A stretch of DNA of 64,000 bases from Eubacteriales bacterium (GTDB taxonomy: Bacteria; Bacillota_A; Clostridia; Lachnospirales; Lachnospiraceae). The notes below the pieces were generated by a model that was given only the letters and a program-made list of their open reading frames with translations, was not told the origin of the DNA and did not search any database. Made by a program: the position numbers and the translations under genes. Location of the stretch: the NCBI GenBank assembly GCA_030533315.1, contig JAUNJL010000003.1, positions 6,788-70,787 of the forward strand, written 5' to 3'. The first letter of the stretch is position 1. The number at the start of each line of letters is the position of its first letter. Below are positions 49,784-60,233 of the stretch, piece by piece.

Positions 49784-51916
49784 TTGAGAAAAATCGCAGT
49801 TTTAGACCGAAATACCATAGATAAGATCGCCGCCGGGGAGGTGGTGGAGCGCCCCGCATCGGTGGTGAAGGAGCTGGTGGAAAATTCCATCGACGCAGGC
49901 GCCACGGCCATCACGGTGGAGATCACAGACGGCGGAAAAAAGCTGATCCGCATTACGGACAACGGAAGCGGCATTGAGGCCGACCAGGTACCCACCGCCT
50001 TTTTGAGCCACGCCACCAGCAAGATCCAGAAGGTGGAGGATCTGGAGACCATCGCCTCCCTGGGCTTTCGGGGGGAGGCTCTTTCCAGCATAGCGGCCGT
50101 CTCCCAGGTGGAGCTGATCACAAAAACCCCCTCCGCCATCACCGGCGTGCGCTACGTGATCCAGGGCGGCGGCGAGGAGAAGCTGGAAGAGATGGGCGCA
50201 CCGGAGGGAACCACCTTTCTGGTGAGAAACCTGTTCTATAATACTCCTGCCAGGAGCAAATTTCTGAAATCGGACGCCAGTGAGGCAAGCGGGATCGCAT
50301 CCTTGATGGAGCAGCTTGCCCTTTCTCATCCCGAAATTTCCTTCAAATACATCCAAAACAAACAGGTACGCCTTCACACCTCGGGAAACTACCGCGTGAA
50401 GGACGTGATCTACAGCATTTACGGACGGGATATCGCAAAGGCACTTTTGGAGGTCTCCTATGAGAACGACTTTATGAAGGTGGAGGGCTTTGCGGGAAAA
50501 CCGGAGATATCCAGGGGAAACCGTACCTTTGAGAATTATTACGTCAATGGGCGCTACGTAAAAAACAACATCATCGCCAAGGCCATCGAGGATGCCTACA
50601 AGGGCTTTCTCATGCAGCACAAATTTCCCTTTGTTTCCCTGCACATCCAGATGACGGGAAATGACCTGGACGTGAACGTCCATCCCCGGAAAATGGAGAT
50701 CCGCTTTGCCAGGGCCGCAGAGGTGTATGACGCCGTATACCAGGCCGTGAGAGGAACCCTTTCCAGGGGGGAGATGATCCCACGGGTGTCGGTGGGCCCT
50801 CAGGAGAAAAAGCCCCAGGAAAAAGAAAGGCTGGCCCGGGGGGACGTTCCGGAGCCCTTTGAGACAAGGCGGCGGGAGCAGCTGCACTATGGAATGCCTC
50901 AAAGGCCAAAGCTGCTCCGGGAGGAGGGAGGCTATCAGAAGGATCCTTTTTCCCAGAAAGATCCCTTCACGAAGGAGGAGCGCCGTCTTTTTGCCGGGAC
51001 CATCCGGGAGCAGAGGGCCGGGTCCGGCCAAAAGGATGAAAGGCAGGAGATCCAGCAGGGCCAGGGGCCAAAAGGGCTTGTGACCCCTCCCGGTAAAACA
51101 GAGACGGATGGAGGGCCAAAGGCCGTCCATCCAGATGGGGAGGAGGCGCAGAAGACCGTCCAAGAGGGAAGGGCGGACGGGCAGGAGACCTCTCAGAGGG
51201 AGGAAGTGCCAAGGATTCCCCAGTCGGATGCCCCAAAAGGCCCGGAGGCAGAGGAGGTCCAGGAAAAGAGGACGGCCCCCCAGGAAGCGCCCAGACAGCT
51301 GGAGCTGTTCCAGGAAAAGCTTTTGGCGCCGGAATCCCGCAGCCGCCATAAGCTGATCGGCCAGCTGTTTGAGACCTATTGGCTGGTGGAGTTCGGGGAC
51401 CAATTTTACATCATCGACCAGCACGCCGCCCACGAAAAGGTCTATTACGAGCGCTTTGTCCGGCAGCTTCAGGAGCAAAGGGCGGAGCCGCAGTATATCA
51501 GCCCTCCTCTCATCGTCTCTCTGAGCATGGAGGAGGAAACCCGGCTGAAGGCAAACGAAAAGCTGTTCCGTGACTTCGGCTTCGAGATCGAGCCCTTTGG
51601 GGGCAGGGAATACTGCATCAGCGCCGTTCCCTCCCAGCTCTACGGCTTTCAGGAGGGGGAGCTCTTTCAGGAAATGCTGGATCATCTGGCGGGGGAGGGA
51701 GAGCAGGACGCTCAGAGCCTGTTTACCGCCCGCTTGGCCTCCATGGCCTGCAAGGCCGCGGTAAAGGGCAACAACCGCCTTTCCCGTCTGGAAGCGGAGA
51801 AGCTTCTGGACGAGCTTTTGACCCTGGACAATCCCTATCATTGTCCCCACGGGAGACCCACCATCGTGGCCATGACCAGGACGGAGATCGAAAAAAAGTT
51901 TAAACGGATCCTGTAG
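49784..51916 (+). CDS. mutL: DNA mismatch repair protein MutL (endonuclease type)
   Basis: This 710-residue protein has an N-terminal GHKL ATPase (VVKELVENSIDAGA, DNGSGI, GFRGEALSSI), a variable linker rich in Pro, Glu, Lys and Arg (about residues 340-505), and a C-terminal dimer domain. The motif DQHAAHEKVYYE fits DQHA-x2-E-x4-E of MutL nicking endonucleases, and CPHGRPT is also present, as expected in bacteria without MutH. The start is TTG at 49784; GGTGA overlapping the mutS stop gives a plausible site 6 nt upstream, so translation is likely coupled. Confidence 0.97.
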   Translation: MRKIAVLDRNTIDKIAAGEVVERPASVVKELVENSIDAGATAITVEITDGGKKLIRITDNGSGIEADQVPTAFLSHATSKIQKVEDLETIASLGFRGEALSSIAAVSQVELITKTPSAITGVRYVIQGGGEEKLEEMGAPEGTTFLVRNLFYNTPARSKFLKSDASEASGIASLMEQLALSHPEISFKYIQNKQVRLHTSGNYRVKDVIYSIYGRDIAKALLEVSYENDFMKVEGFAGKPEISRGNRTFENYYVNGRYVKNNIIAKAIEDAYKGFLMQHKFPFVSLHIQMTGNDLDVNVHPRKMEIRFARAAEVYDAVYQAVRGTLSRGEMIPRVSVGPQEKKPQEKERLARGDVPEPFETRRREQLHYGMPQRPKLLREEGGYQKDPFSQKDPFTKEERRLFAGTIREQRAGSGQKDERQEIQQGQGPKGLVTPPGKTETDGGPKAVHPDGEEAQKTVQEGRADGQETSQREEVPRIPQSDAPKGPEAEEVQEKRTAPQEAPRQLELFQEKLLAPESRSRHKLIGQLFETYWLVEFGDQFYIIDQHAAHEKVYYERFVRQLQEQRAEPQYISPPLIVSLSMEEETRLKANEKLFRDFGFEIEPFGGREYCISAVPSQLYGFQEGELFQEMLDHLAGEGEQDAQSLFTARLASMACKAAVKGNNRLSRLEAEKLLDELLTLDNPYHCPHGRPTIVAMTRTEIEKKFKRIL

Positions 51917-51928
51917 GAGAGAAGCCTT

Positions 51929-52879
51929 ATGAAAAAACCGTTGATCGTGCTCACCGGCCCTACGGCCGTGGGAAAAACAAAGCTGTCCATCGCCCTTGCA
52001 AGAGCTCTGTCCGGGGAGATCATCTCCGCAGATTCCATGCAGGTGTACCGCCATATGGACATCGGCTCCGCAAAGATCACCCGGGAGGAGATGGGAGGAG
52101 TTCCCCATCATCTGGTGGACGTCTTGGAGCCGGAGGAGGATTTTCACATTGTTCTTTTTCAGAAGCTGGCAAAGGAGGCCATGGCGGGGATCTATGACCG
52201 GGGACACATTCCCATCCTGGTGGGCGGAACCGGCTTTTACATCCAGGCGGTGACCCGAGATATTGATTTTACGCAGGCCAAGCAGGAGGAGGACTGCCGG
52301 AGGGAGCTGGAGCTTCTTGCCCGGGAAAAAGGGAAGGAATACCTTCACGGGCTTCTGGCTCAGGTGGATCCTGCCAGTGCCGGGGAAATCCATGAAAACA
52401 ATGTGAAAAGAGTGATCCGGGCCCTGGAGTTTTACCGGCAGAACGGCAGGCCCATATCCAGCCACAACCAGGAGCAAAGGGAGAGACGCAGTCCCTATGA
52501 GCTGGCTTACTTTGTCCTGAATGCCCCCAGGGATCTTCTTTACCGGCGCATTGACGCCCGGGTGGAGGAGATGCTTTCCATGGGGCTTGTGGATGAGGTC
52601 CGGCAGCTGAGGGACAGAGGCCTGAGACGTGGAATGGTCTCCATGCAGGGGCTGGGCTACAAAGAGATCCTGGACTATCTGGAGGGGGAGTGCTCCCTGG
52701 AGGAGGCCGTCCGCATTCTGAAGCGGGACACCCGCCATTTTGCAAAAAGGCAGCTCACCTGGTTCCGCCGTGAGCCGGAGGTCACCTGGATCCAAAAGGA
52801 AGAATTTGATTTCCGGGAAGAGGAGATCCTGGAATACATGAAGCAGGTATGCAGGGAAAAGGGCATTCTGGACTGCTGA
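51929..52879 (+). CDS. miaA: tRNA dimethylallyltransferase
   Basis: This 316-residue enzyme prenylates A37 of tRNAs that read codons starting with U. It has P-loop GPTAVGKTKL, the DSMQVYR motif (tRNA/catalytic Asp), PHHLVDV, VGGTGFYIQA and QGLGYKEI. The length is normal for MiaA. It follows mutL by 12 nt with GGAG 9-10 nt before the ATG. mutS, mutL and miaA form a likely operon. Confidence 0.97.
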   Translation: MKKPLIVLTGPTAVGKTKLSIALARALSGEIISADSMQVYRHMDIGSAKITREEMGGVPHHLVDVLEPEEDFHIVLFQKLAKEAMAGIYDRGHIPILVGGTGFYIQAVTRDIDFTQAKQEEDCRRELELLAREKGKEYLHGLLAQVDPASAGEIHENNVKRVIRALEFYRQNGRPISSHNQEQRERRSPYELAYFVLNAPRDLLYRRIDARVEEMLSMGLVDEVRQLRDRGLRRGMVSMQGLGYKEILDYLEGECSLEEAVRILKRDTRHFAKRQLTWFRREPEVTWIQKEEFDFREEEILEYMKQVCREKGILDC

Positions 52880-52915
52880 TGCGAGAAGCCGGCCGTTCAG
52901 GCGTTGGAGCGGATG

Positions 52916-52967
52916 CCAAAGGGATAAGTGGATATGATTTATCAGATTTACCATTTTTTCCCTTTGG
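52916..52967 (+). other. Long hairpin in the leader of the M60 protease gene
   Basis: CCAAAGGGA (52916-52924) pairs with TCCCTTTGG (52959-52967), and TGAT/ATCA (52935-52944) forms an inner hairpin. It may end the miaA transcript or lie in the protease leader. A GATAAT near 53000 is a possible -10. Confidence 0.5.
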
Positions 52968-53053
52968 TATTGCTTTCCAACTGCAAGTATGTTACCCTGA
53001 TAATATCGGACAAAATTTGTTCCTACAAAAAATAATTAAGGAGAAGATCAAGT

Positions 53054-56000
53054 ATGAGGAAAGCAGCAGCGATTCTGCTGACAGGATGTATGACCATTCA
53101 GACCATCCTGGGCGGGGCGATTCCTGCCAGTGCGGCCGATCTGTTCCAGGACGGATCGGCGTTTTCATCGGAAGCCGACTTTGCGGCTGAGGATATCGCC
53201 TCTTTGGAAGCAGAAGTACCAGAAGCATTGCCAGTGGAAACTCCTGACCAGGAAGCTTCTCTGGCGGAGGAGCCCTTGGAGGCGGAAGAGATGACACTTC
53301 CGGAGGAGCCGGAGGCGGAAGTGCCAGAGGATGTCCCTGTGGAGAGTGATTTTGAAGAGATCCCGGAGGAGGTATCCGCCGAGGTCCAGGAAAGCATCCC
53401 GGAGGATCAGGAGGAAGCCTGGGAGGAAGAGGAGAGCCTTTCCCAGGAGGAGACGCTGTTCCTGGACGGACAGCAGGCAGAGGATGGAGCCGCCCGGGAT
53501 GCTTCCCCCAATGCCCTGGGGGCCATTGAGGTACAGCTTACCTCCGCCCTTCATTTTGAGAAGGACACCCAGGTGACGGTAAGCGTTGGGAAGCAGAATG
53601 AAACGGTGGCGCAGAAGACGGTGGTGATGCACCAGAACGATGCAGATGAAGGAGGGGTTTCCTTCCCAGATCTGGAGGAGGGAAGCTACACCGTGACTCT
53701 GAAGGCAGACGGTTTTGCCAGCTATCAGCAGGAGATTTCCGTGGAGCAGGGAGTGACCTCCAAGATCCATGTTTATTCAGCGAAGACCTGGGAGGACAGC
53801 CAGAAGCTGCACCCGGGAGTCCTTTTCGCAGGAGACGTGACAGGGGACGGAAATCTGGATCAGCAGGACAAGGATACCCTGGTACAGGCGCTCCATGAGC
53901 TGGCCCTGTCCGGCGACGTCCAGTCGGTCGATCTCATGTGCGACATCAACGGGGACGGCAGGATTGATCTTGCAGATCTGCAGTGTCTGGCGGTCAATCT
54001 GGATAAGGAGCCCATCCTTTCCACGGTGGAGCGTTCCATCAGCCCGGACAGCATTACGGCTGACCAGGATGAGGCTACGGTGATCACCGGGGAAAACGGT
54101 GCGGCAGGCCTCCTGGCCCAGGAGGGCAGCGCCGTCCTGAAAAGAGCGGACAGCCAGGAGATCACGCCGGAGACTCCCGTGGGAGTAAGCTTTACCTTGG
54201 CAGGAGAGGACGAGGAGCCGAAGGAGATCGGCGGTCTTGTGATCCAGGCCCCGGTGGAGATCCAGGATACCATCCAAAGTGACATCACTGCGGGAAGCGT
54301 GGTGGTAAGCTACGTGGAAGGTGAGACAGATAGAGAAATGACCATCGACATCGCCACCGGAAAGGTGGTTTCCGATCAGGCCGTTTCCCAAAAGGAAGGG
54401 GAGACGCAGGAGGAAGCTCAGGCGGAGACACAGGAAGAGGTACAGGATAACGTTCAGGCGGAGACACAGGAGGAACCAGGCTTCTTCGCATCTGCCGCAT
54501 GGATCCTCACCGGCGTGAGGACCGTCCTTGCAGCTCCAGGCGCAACGGTGAAGGTGGGAGCGGACGGTTCCCTGACCTTTGATTTCGGCGGCCAGATCGC
54601 CGTAAAAAAAGTGAGCATCCGCATTACCGGAACCACGAAAAAGGAAGAACCCCTTGTAAATATCACAAAGGTAGAGTTTTTAAATGACATGGAAAACCGC
54701 ATCCCGGCTCCGGAATTAAATATCCCGGAGGGCTTTGTGGTGCAGAAGGCTGCAGACAAGGAAGTGGATGTGAGATGGAATCCCCAGACCAACGTGACGG
54801 GCTATGACGTCAAGGTTACCGGTGAGACGAAGGGCGGCAGCACGGAAGAACAGATCATCCGAGTTGGGTCAAACACCGTTCTCCTGAAGTCCATCAATGG
54901 CAAAAAGCTGCTGAACAACAAGACCTACACCATCCAGGCCCGCTCCGTAAACGGAGATTGGAAGAGCCCCTGGTCAGAGGCCATCCAGGCCACGCCGAAG
55001 GCGACGAAGCTGCCGGATGCCCCGGACAATGTAAGCGCCGAAGGACTTTTCCGCTCCGTGAAGGTCAGCTGGAAGGACATGGACGACACGGACGCCTACA
55101 TGGTTTATTACAAGGAGAAGTCAGAAGCAGACTTCCAGCCGGCAGGGGATCTGGAGACCGAAAAGATCACTGGAAACAGCTACACCATCACCGGGTTGAA
55201 GGACAGCACCTCCTATGAGGTTTCTGTCGTGGGCTATAACGACCTTGGATGGGGACCGGCGTCCATCGCCGCGGAGGCCATGACCCAGGGGGATGAGCCG
55301 AAGCTTTCCGGCTACCGCCTGCTGAACACCTCCAATGGAAAGGGCGTGCTGACAAACCATATATCCAGCATTACCCTCAGCAATGGAGCGATGCATGACA
55401 GTCCCCTGGATGTGGAAGGCAATACGGCCTTCGGTCTTGTGGACGATTCCTATGATTCTTACTGGCAGTATGACAACTGGGATGACGGCGGTTTCAATGG
55501 CGGCTATCACCCCACATCTGGAAACGTGATCCGGGGAATCTGCGTGAAGTTTGACCAGGCCTACGACATGAACTATGTTTCCTTCTCGGCAGCCGGTCTT
55601 ACCAGTGATTTCTCCTATCTGAACGTATATTATCAGGACGAGGAGACGAAGGAGAAGAAGCACGTGGACGCCCGGCTTACCAAGCACAGGGACGAGGCAA
55701 ACAACCTGTACTACCGGATCAAGCTGGAACCCCGGGTACATACCAGCTGGCTCCATATCTGCCTTGGGGTCAACTATTATGCGCAGCCCTACAAGATGCT
55801 CATCGGTGAGATGAGATTTTACCATTACGATACCCTGGAGGAGGATATCCTGGCCCTGTATACAGACGACAGCTATACCTCCCTGAAGGATACGGTGACG
55901 GAGGAGACCCTTGCGGCCCTTGAGGAGAGACTGAACACGCCGGATGAACAAAGCGGCGAGCTCCATCCCGAATATTCGGCCCTAAAGACAGAGCTGGAGC

Positions 56001-58741
56001 GGGCAAAGGATATTTTCAGCGGCAATCTGGAGGAGCCCTTTGAGGTGAAAAACTCCATCACCTCCAAGAGGGACGGACATCTGGGCTTCACCGGGCTGAA
56101 CGCTTGGCAGCCTCTTGGGCGGACGGCAGCCGCCGGCGAAACCCTGCTGGTATACGTAGGAAATAACAAACAGAAGGTGGGCACCTCCACCAGCCTTTCC
56201 CTCATTGCCACCCAGTATCATTCTGAGGCTGGAAACCTGCATAAGTCCTACGGCTTAAAGATCGGCCGCAATGAGATCAGGCTTGACAAGCTGAACTCCA
56301 TGAGCCAGACGGAAAAGGGAGGACAGCTGTACATCGCATACAATGGAAACAGTGAAAATGACAACTACGTGGTGCGGATCAAGGGCGGCAGAAAGATCCC
56401 TGTTCTTTCCGTTTACGGTCTGACCGGGGAAGAGAGAAGCGCCGCCGTGCTGGATTACGTGACAGAGCTTCAGTCCTACGTGGAAACCCTGGGTGCGGCC
56501 CATCAGGAATACTGCGGCGGCGAGGGAAGTGAGAACAAGGGCATCGGTTACGACGCAAAGAATTGTATCCTGAACGCCACGGATCTGATGATGGATCAAA
56601 TGCTCTATTCCCTTCCGGCGACACAGATCTGGGATTCCCTGAGCGCAGGGGCAAGCCTGTCTGAGAAGGCGCAGATCCTGGATACCTCCTTAAAGGCGAT
56701 GGATGAGGCCATGACCCTTTTCTATCAGCACAAGGGACTGACCAACTCCGGCGATACCTCCAGGGGCAGCAACGCCGCACCCTCGAGACATCTGAACATC
56801 CGCTACATGAGGATGTTCGCGGGAGCCTTTATGTACGCCAGCGGAAACCATATCGGGATCGAGTGGACCGAGACTCCCATCTTAGGAAATGCGGCCAAGG
56901 CGGCAGACTTTGGCTGGGGCATCGCCCACGAGATCGGACACGACATCAACCAGGGCACCTACGCCGTGGCTGAGGTGACAAACAACTATTTTGCACAGCT
57001 TCTCACCGGTACCACCCGATATGACATGAACGAGGTGTACCGTAAGGTGACCTCCGGTACCACTGGAGCGGCGGACAACGTGTTTACGGCTTTGGCTATG
57101 TACTGGCAGCTTCACCTTGCATACGACCAGAATCAGGATGACCATGCCATCTACAGTGATTACAATCAGCAGTTCAACAACCTGTTCTTTGCAAGGGTAG
57201 ACACCTATTCCCGAAATCCGGGCAAGGCGCCAAACGGCCTGACCCTTGGCTCTGATCCTTATCAGAACATCATGCGCCTCAGCTGTGGATCAGCGGAGAA
57301 AAACCTTCTCCCCTTCTTTGAGAGGTGGGGATTTGTTCCAGACGATGACACAAGAACCTACGGAGAAAAGTTCCCTGCGGAAGAACGAGCCATCTATTAC
57401 GTGGAGGAGGGTGCCAGAAATTACCGGGTGGAGAACCAGGAGAATGAAGCAGCCCTCACGGTGAAGGATAAGGACGTGGTGACCGCAAAGACAGAGCTTG
57501 TGGGAACAAGCGGAAACCAGATCCAGATATCCATCCAGACGACGGCACAGCCGGAGGCTGTTCTGGGATATGAGATTCTTCGCACCATGACCACCGATGG
57601 AAAGGCTCAGACGAGAGTCGTTGGATTTGTTCCTTACGGCGGCGAGACTACGGTATACACCGACACGGTGGCTACCATCAACAACCGGGTGATGTCCTAT
57701 CAGGTAAAAGCAGTGGATAAATTCCTCTGGTGTTCCCATATGGCCGACGCCGGTTCCCAGAAGGTGGCAACCAAAGGAAATCACGACAAGTCCCAGTGGA
57801 CGGTGACAGGCACCATGTTCTCCTATGACGACGTGCTGATAGAGCCCACCATGGACGATCCGGATTTCGGTGACAAGGACGGCCCGAGAAAAACGGTGAA
57901 GAGCATCAACCGGGTGATCGACAACGACCTGGATACGGCCTACATCTCCCCCAACCCAAGGGGAGGCTGGATCACCTTTGACATGCACCAGTCCATGCCG
58001 GTGACATCCCTGATCTACCATGGAAGCGACATCAATGGCGTGGAGGTTTATGTGAGCAACACCAACTCTGACTGGCAAAATGTCAAGGTTTCCAAGATCG
58101 ACGTGACGGATGGAACCACCATATGGTTGGATTCCACCGCAGAGGCGGACAGGGATAAATGGATCGGAACCTACGATGCGCGCTACGTGAAGCTGTATCT
58201 CCCCAAGGGCGCCTTTAAGATCAATGAGATCGAGATCTGCGGACCTACGGGAGACAATCTGGAGTTCTTCATGGCAGGCGACAAGCCCTCCATGGGAATC
58301 CTTTCCCAGCCCTGCAGCCTGGGTACCAACGGGGCGGGCCAGGAGACCTTCATTCCAGAGGGCTCCCTGGTAATCACCGGTGAGTACAAAGGAAACCCGG
58401 CTTATAATCTGGTGATCGTATACGACAGCGAAGGAAATGTCCTGGGATCCTATAAGGACGAGGACGGAAACGTGGGAGTCAAGGCGGAGCAGGTGATCTT
58501 TGCTCCAGATCCGGAAAATGGAAACCTTGGAGAGGTGTCCTCCGGTACCTGGGTATATTATCTGGAGCCGGGCAACTGGAGCCAGGAGACCCTTCCCACA
58601 TGGATCCGGGCAGAGCTTTACAGGGTGGACGACGCCCTGACAAACGCAGGAGAGCGGGTGGTCAGCGATACGCAGCTGCTTGCCATCCCGGAGACACTGC
58701 CGGAGATCACTCTGACAAACAATACGCAGAAGATTCAGTAA
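53054..58741 (+). CDS. Secreted M60-family metalloprotease (putative mucinase) with internal dockerin-like repeat
   Basis: This 1895-residue protein has a signal peptide (cut after ASA near 27) and an acidic stretch (30-150). A dockerin-like pair of calcium loops follows at about 257-318 (GDVTGDGNLD and DINGDGRID). Then come a Glu/Gln-rich segment, two fibronectin-III-like domains (about 550-650 and 654-750) and a discoidin-like region (about 790-930). The catalytic domain has HEIGHDINQGTYAVAE near residue 1291, the HExxH-x(n)-E zinc motif of M60/enhancin enzymes that cut mucin-type glycoproteins. A second F5/8-type module lies near 1615-1735. No sortase motif or membrane anchor is seen. RBS AAGGAG is about 9 nt upstream. 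Confidence 0.9.
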   Translation: MRKAAAILLTGCMTIQTILGGAIPASAADLFQDGSAFSSEADFAAEDIASLEAEVPEALPVETPDQEASLAEEPLEAEEMTLPEEPEAEVPEDVPVESDFEEIPEEVSAEVQESIPEDQEEAWEEEESLSQEETLFLDGQQAEDGAARDASPNALGAIEVQLTSALHFEKDTQVTVSVGKQNETVAQKTVVMHQNDADEGGVSFPDLEEGSYTVTLKADGFASYQQEISVEQGVTSKIHVYSAKTWEDSQKLHPGVLFAGDVTGDGNLDQQDKDTLVQALHELALSGDVQSVDLMCDINGDGRIDLADLQCLAVNLDKEPILSTVERSISPDSITADQDEATVITGENGAAGLLAQEGSAVLKRADSQEITPETPVGVSFTLAGEDEEPKEIGGLVIQAPVEIQDTIQSDITAGSVVVSYVEGETDREMTIDIATGKVVSDQAVSQKEGETQEEAQAETQEEVQDNVQAETQEEPGFFASAAWILTGVRTVLAAPGATVKVGADGSLTFDFGGQIAVKKVSIRITGTTKKEEPLVNITKVEFLNDMENRIPAPELNIPEGFVVQKAADKEVDVRWNPQTNVTGYDVKVTGETKGGSTEEQIIRVGSNTVLLKSINGKKLLNNKTYTIQARSVNGDWKSPWSEAIQATPKATKLPDAPDNVSAEGLFRSVKVSWKDMDDTDAYMVYYKEKSEADFQPAGDLETEKITGNSYTITGLKDSTSYEVSVVGYNDLGWGPASIAAEAMTQGDEPKLSGYRLLNTSNGKGVLTNHISSITLSNGAMHDSPLDVEGNTAFGLVDDSYDSYWQYDNWDDGGFNGGYHPTSGNVIRGICVKFDQAYDMNYVSFSAAGLTSDFSYLNVYYQDEETKEKKHVDARLTKHRDEANNLYYRIKLEPRVHTSWLHICLGVNYYAQPYKMLIGEMRFYHYDTLEEDILALYTDDSYTSLKDTVTEETLAALEERLNTPDEQSGELHPEYSALKTELERAKDIFSGNLEEPFEVKNSITSKRDGHLGFTGLNAWQPLGRTAAAGETLLVYVGNNKQKVGTSTSLSLIATQYHSEAGNLHKSYGLKIGRNEIRLDKLNSMSQTEKGGQLYIAYNGNSENDNYVVRIKGGRKIPVLSVYGLTGEERSAAVLDYVTELQSYVETLGAAHQEYCGGEGSENKGIGYDAKNCILNATDLMMDQMLYSLPATQIWDSLSAGASLSEKAQILDTSLKAMDEAMTLFYQHKGLTNSGDTSRGSNAAPSRHLNIRYMRMFAGAFMYASGNHIGIEWTETPILGNAAKAADFGWGIAHEIGHDINQGTYAVAEVTNNYFAQLLTGTTRYDMNEVYRKVTSGTTGAADNVFTALAMYWQLHLAYDQNQDDHAIYSDYNQQFNNLFFARVDTYSRNPGKAPNGLTLGSDPYQNIMRLSCGSAEKNLLPFFERWGFVPDDDTRTYGEKFPAEERAIYYVEEGARNYRVENQENEAALTVKDKDVVTAKTELVGTSGNQIQISIQTTAQPEAVLGYEILRTMTTDGKAQTRVVGFVPYGGETTVYTDTVATINNRVMSYQVKAVDKFLWCSHMADAGSQKVATKGNHDKSQWTVTGTMFSYDDVLIEPTMDDPDFGDKDGPRKTVKSINRVIDNDLDTAYISPNPRGGWITFDMHQSMPVTSLIYHGSDINGVEVYVSNTNSDWQNVKVSKIDVTDGTTIWLDSTAEADRDKWIGTYDARYVKLYLPKGAFKINEIEICGPTGDNLEFFMAGDKPSMGILSQPCSLGTNGAGQETFIPEGSLVITGEYKGNPAYNLVIVYDSEGNVLGSYKDEDGNVGVKAEQVIFAPDPENGNLGEVSSGTWVYYLEPGNWSQETLPTWIRAELYRVDDALTNAGERVVSDTQLLAIPETLPEITLTNNTQKIQ

Positions 58742-58762
58742 GGAAAAAGAGGTAATCATAAT

Positions 58763-60148
58763 ATGAAAAAGTGGAGATACCATATCCTCACAGGCATGGT
58801 CATGCTCAGCTCCCTGTTTCCCCTTACCGCAGCCGGGGAAGTCAAGGACAGCGCCAGCATTACCACCTCCGGAGCGCAGGCCAATGTGGCCCTGCGCCTT
58901 CCGGAAGGAAAGTACGAAAAGATCACTTCCCTTCGCCTGAAGCTGGTGGTGGCAGAGGAATACGGCAATGTGGTGGTGGATCGGGAGAAGGTCGTTCTAA
59001 ACGGCGACAATATCAAGAGCAAGGTGCAGGAGGTATTCGTGGACAAGGTTCCCGCCCAGAGCCTTGCAGATGAGAACAATCAGCTTGGAAGCACGGACGG
59101 AGAGGTGTATCTGGTGGATATCCTTCTTTCCGGAGAGACCGATATTTTCCAGGCGCAGACGGAGGAGGATACCTACGTGGATATCTGCAGCCTGACGGTT
59201 GCCCCGAAGGATGAGAAGAGAGATGCCAAGGCGGTGGTCACGGTTTACGACAACGAGTATGAGATCGTGAACAGTGCGGGAAGCTTAGCTGTGATCCAGG
59301 TGCCCCAGGTGAGCGGCGCTCTGACGATCCCGGCAGCGGATTCTGGCGAGGAGCTTGTTACGCCAACGCCGGTACCGACGGAAACGCCGGTGCCGATGGA
59401 AACGCCTGTTCCGACAGTCACGCCCACGCCTACGGTCACACCGGCTCCGACAGCCACGCCCACTCCGGAGGCTACGTCCGCTCCCGCACAGACGCCTGCA
59501 CCAACGGCGGCGGTGACGCAGGCACCCGAACCGGAGATTACGCAGGCGCCAAATGCGGCTTCCTTCGACAAAGAGCAGGCAGCCGTTCTGAGCGGAAAAG
59601 GCAAAAATGGCACCAAGAGGGTGACCCTTACTTGGGAGCCCGTACAGGGGGCAGAAGGGTACCAGATCAGCATTTACGATACTTCCCTCAAGAAGTATAA
59701 AACACTGAAGACCGTCAAGAACCCCAAGGCCACGAAGCTGACAACGAAGAATCTGGCTTATGGGACCAGATACCGTTTCCGTATGCGAGCCTTTGCTTAC
59801 GGAGAAAATGGTGAGAGGATTTACGGCAGGTACAGCAAGGCCATCAAGGTCAGAACCGCACCAAAGGCCGCCGCTATCCGAAAGCTGGTGTCCTCCGAGA
59901 CGGGATCGGTTTCCCTCACCTGGAAGAAGGCAAAGGGGGCCTCTGGCTATCAGATTTATGTGTCGGACAGCAAAAAGGGCAAGTATAAGAGGGTCAAAAC
60001 CATCACAAATGGAAAGACCACTTCCTACACCCTGAAAGGCCGCACCTCTCAGAAGACCAGCTTCTTCAAGATCCGCCCCTATGCCAAGTGCAAGAGCGGA
60101 AAGGTATACGGAAAATTCAGCTCCGTAAAATCCGTGCTGGTCAAATAA
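58763..60148 (+). CDS. Exported protein with cohesin-like N-terminal domain, TP-rich linker and two Fn3-like domains
   Basis: This 461-residue protein starts 21 nt after the M60 gene. It has a signal peptide (cut near residue 24), a beta-rich domain at about 27-185 (ITSLRLKLVVAEEYG, EVYLVDILLSGET, YVDICSLTVAPKD, YEIVNSAGSLAVIQV), a Thr/Pro-rich linker at about 195-265 (TPTPVPTETPVP), and two Fn3-like repeats (TLTWEPVQGAEGYQISIY and SLTWKKAKGASGYQIYV). The first domain recalls cohesin-type jelly rolls, but this is a weak call from pattern only. With the neighbour's dockerin-like repeat, a binding partnership is possible. Confidence 0.7.
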   Translation: MKKWRYHILTGMVMLSSLFPLTAAGEVKDSASITTSGAQANVALRLPEGKYEKITSLRLKLVVAEEYGNVVVDREKVVLNGDNIKSKVQEVFVDKVPAQSLADENNQLGSTDGEVYLVDILLSGETDIFQAQTEEDTYVDICSLTVAPKDEKRDAKAVVTVYDNEYEIVNSAGSLAVIQVPQVSGALTIPAADSGEELVTPTPVPTETPVPMETPVPTVTPTPTVTPAPTATPTPEATSAPAQTPAPTAAVTQAPEPEITQAPNAASFDKEQAAVLSGKGKNGTKRVTLTWEPVQGAEGYQISIYDTSLKKYKTLKTVKNPKATKLTTKNLAYGTRYRFRMRAFAYGENGERIYGRYSKAIKVRTAPKAAAIRKLVSSETGSVSLTWKKAKGASGYQIYVSDSKKGKYKRVKTITNGKTTSYTLKGRTSQKTSFFKIRPYAKCKSGKVYGKFSSVKSVLVK

Positions 60149-60185
60149 TGGATCCATAAATCGTAATAAGTCCATAAATATATAA

Positions 60186-60233
60186 AAAAATCCGGCCCTC
60201 GCCCCAGACGGTGCAGAGAGGTCGGATTTTTGT
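60186..60233 (+). terminator. Terminator after the secreted two-gene module
   Basis: ATCCG-GCC (60190-60197) pairs imperfectly with GG-TCGGAT (60220-60227), with A-run before and T-run after. Confidence 0.75.

Noticed and set aside
49802..52954. A 1050-codon open frame on the minus strand
   Set aside because: It lies wholly antisense to mutL and miaA, whose motifs are intact. It is a product of GC-rich codon use, has no family motifs and no ribosome binding site.
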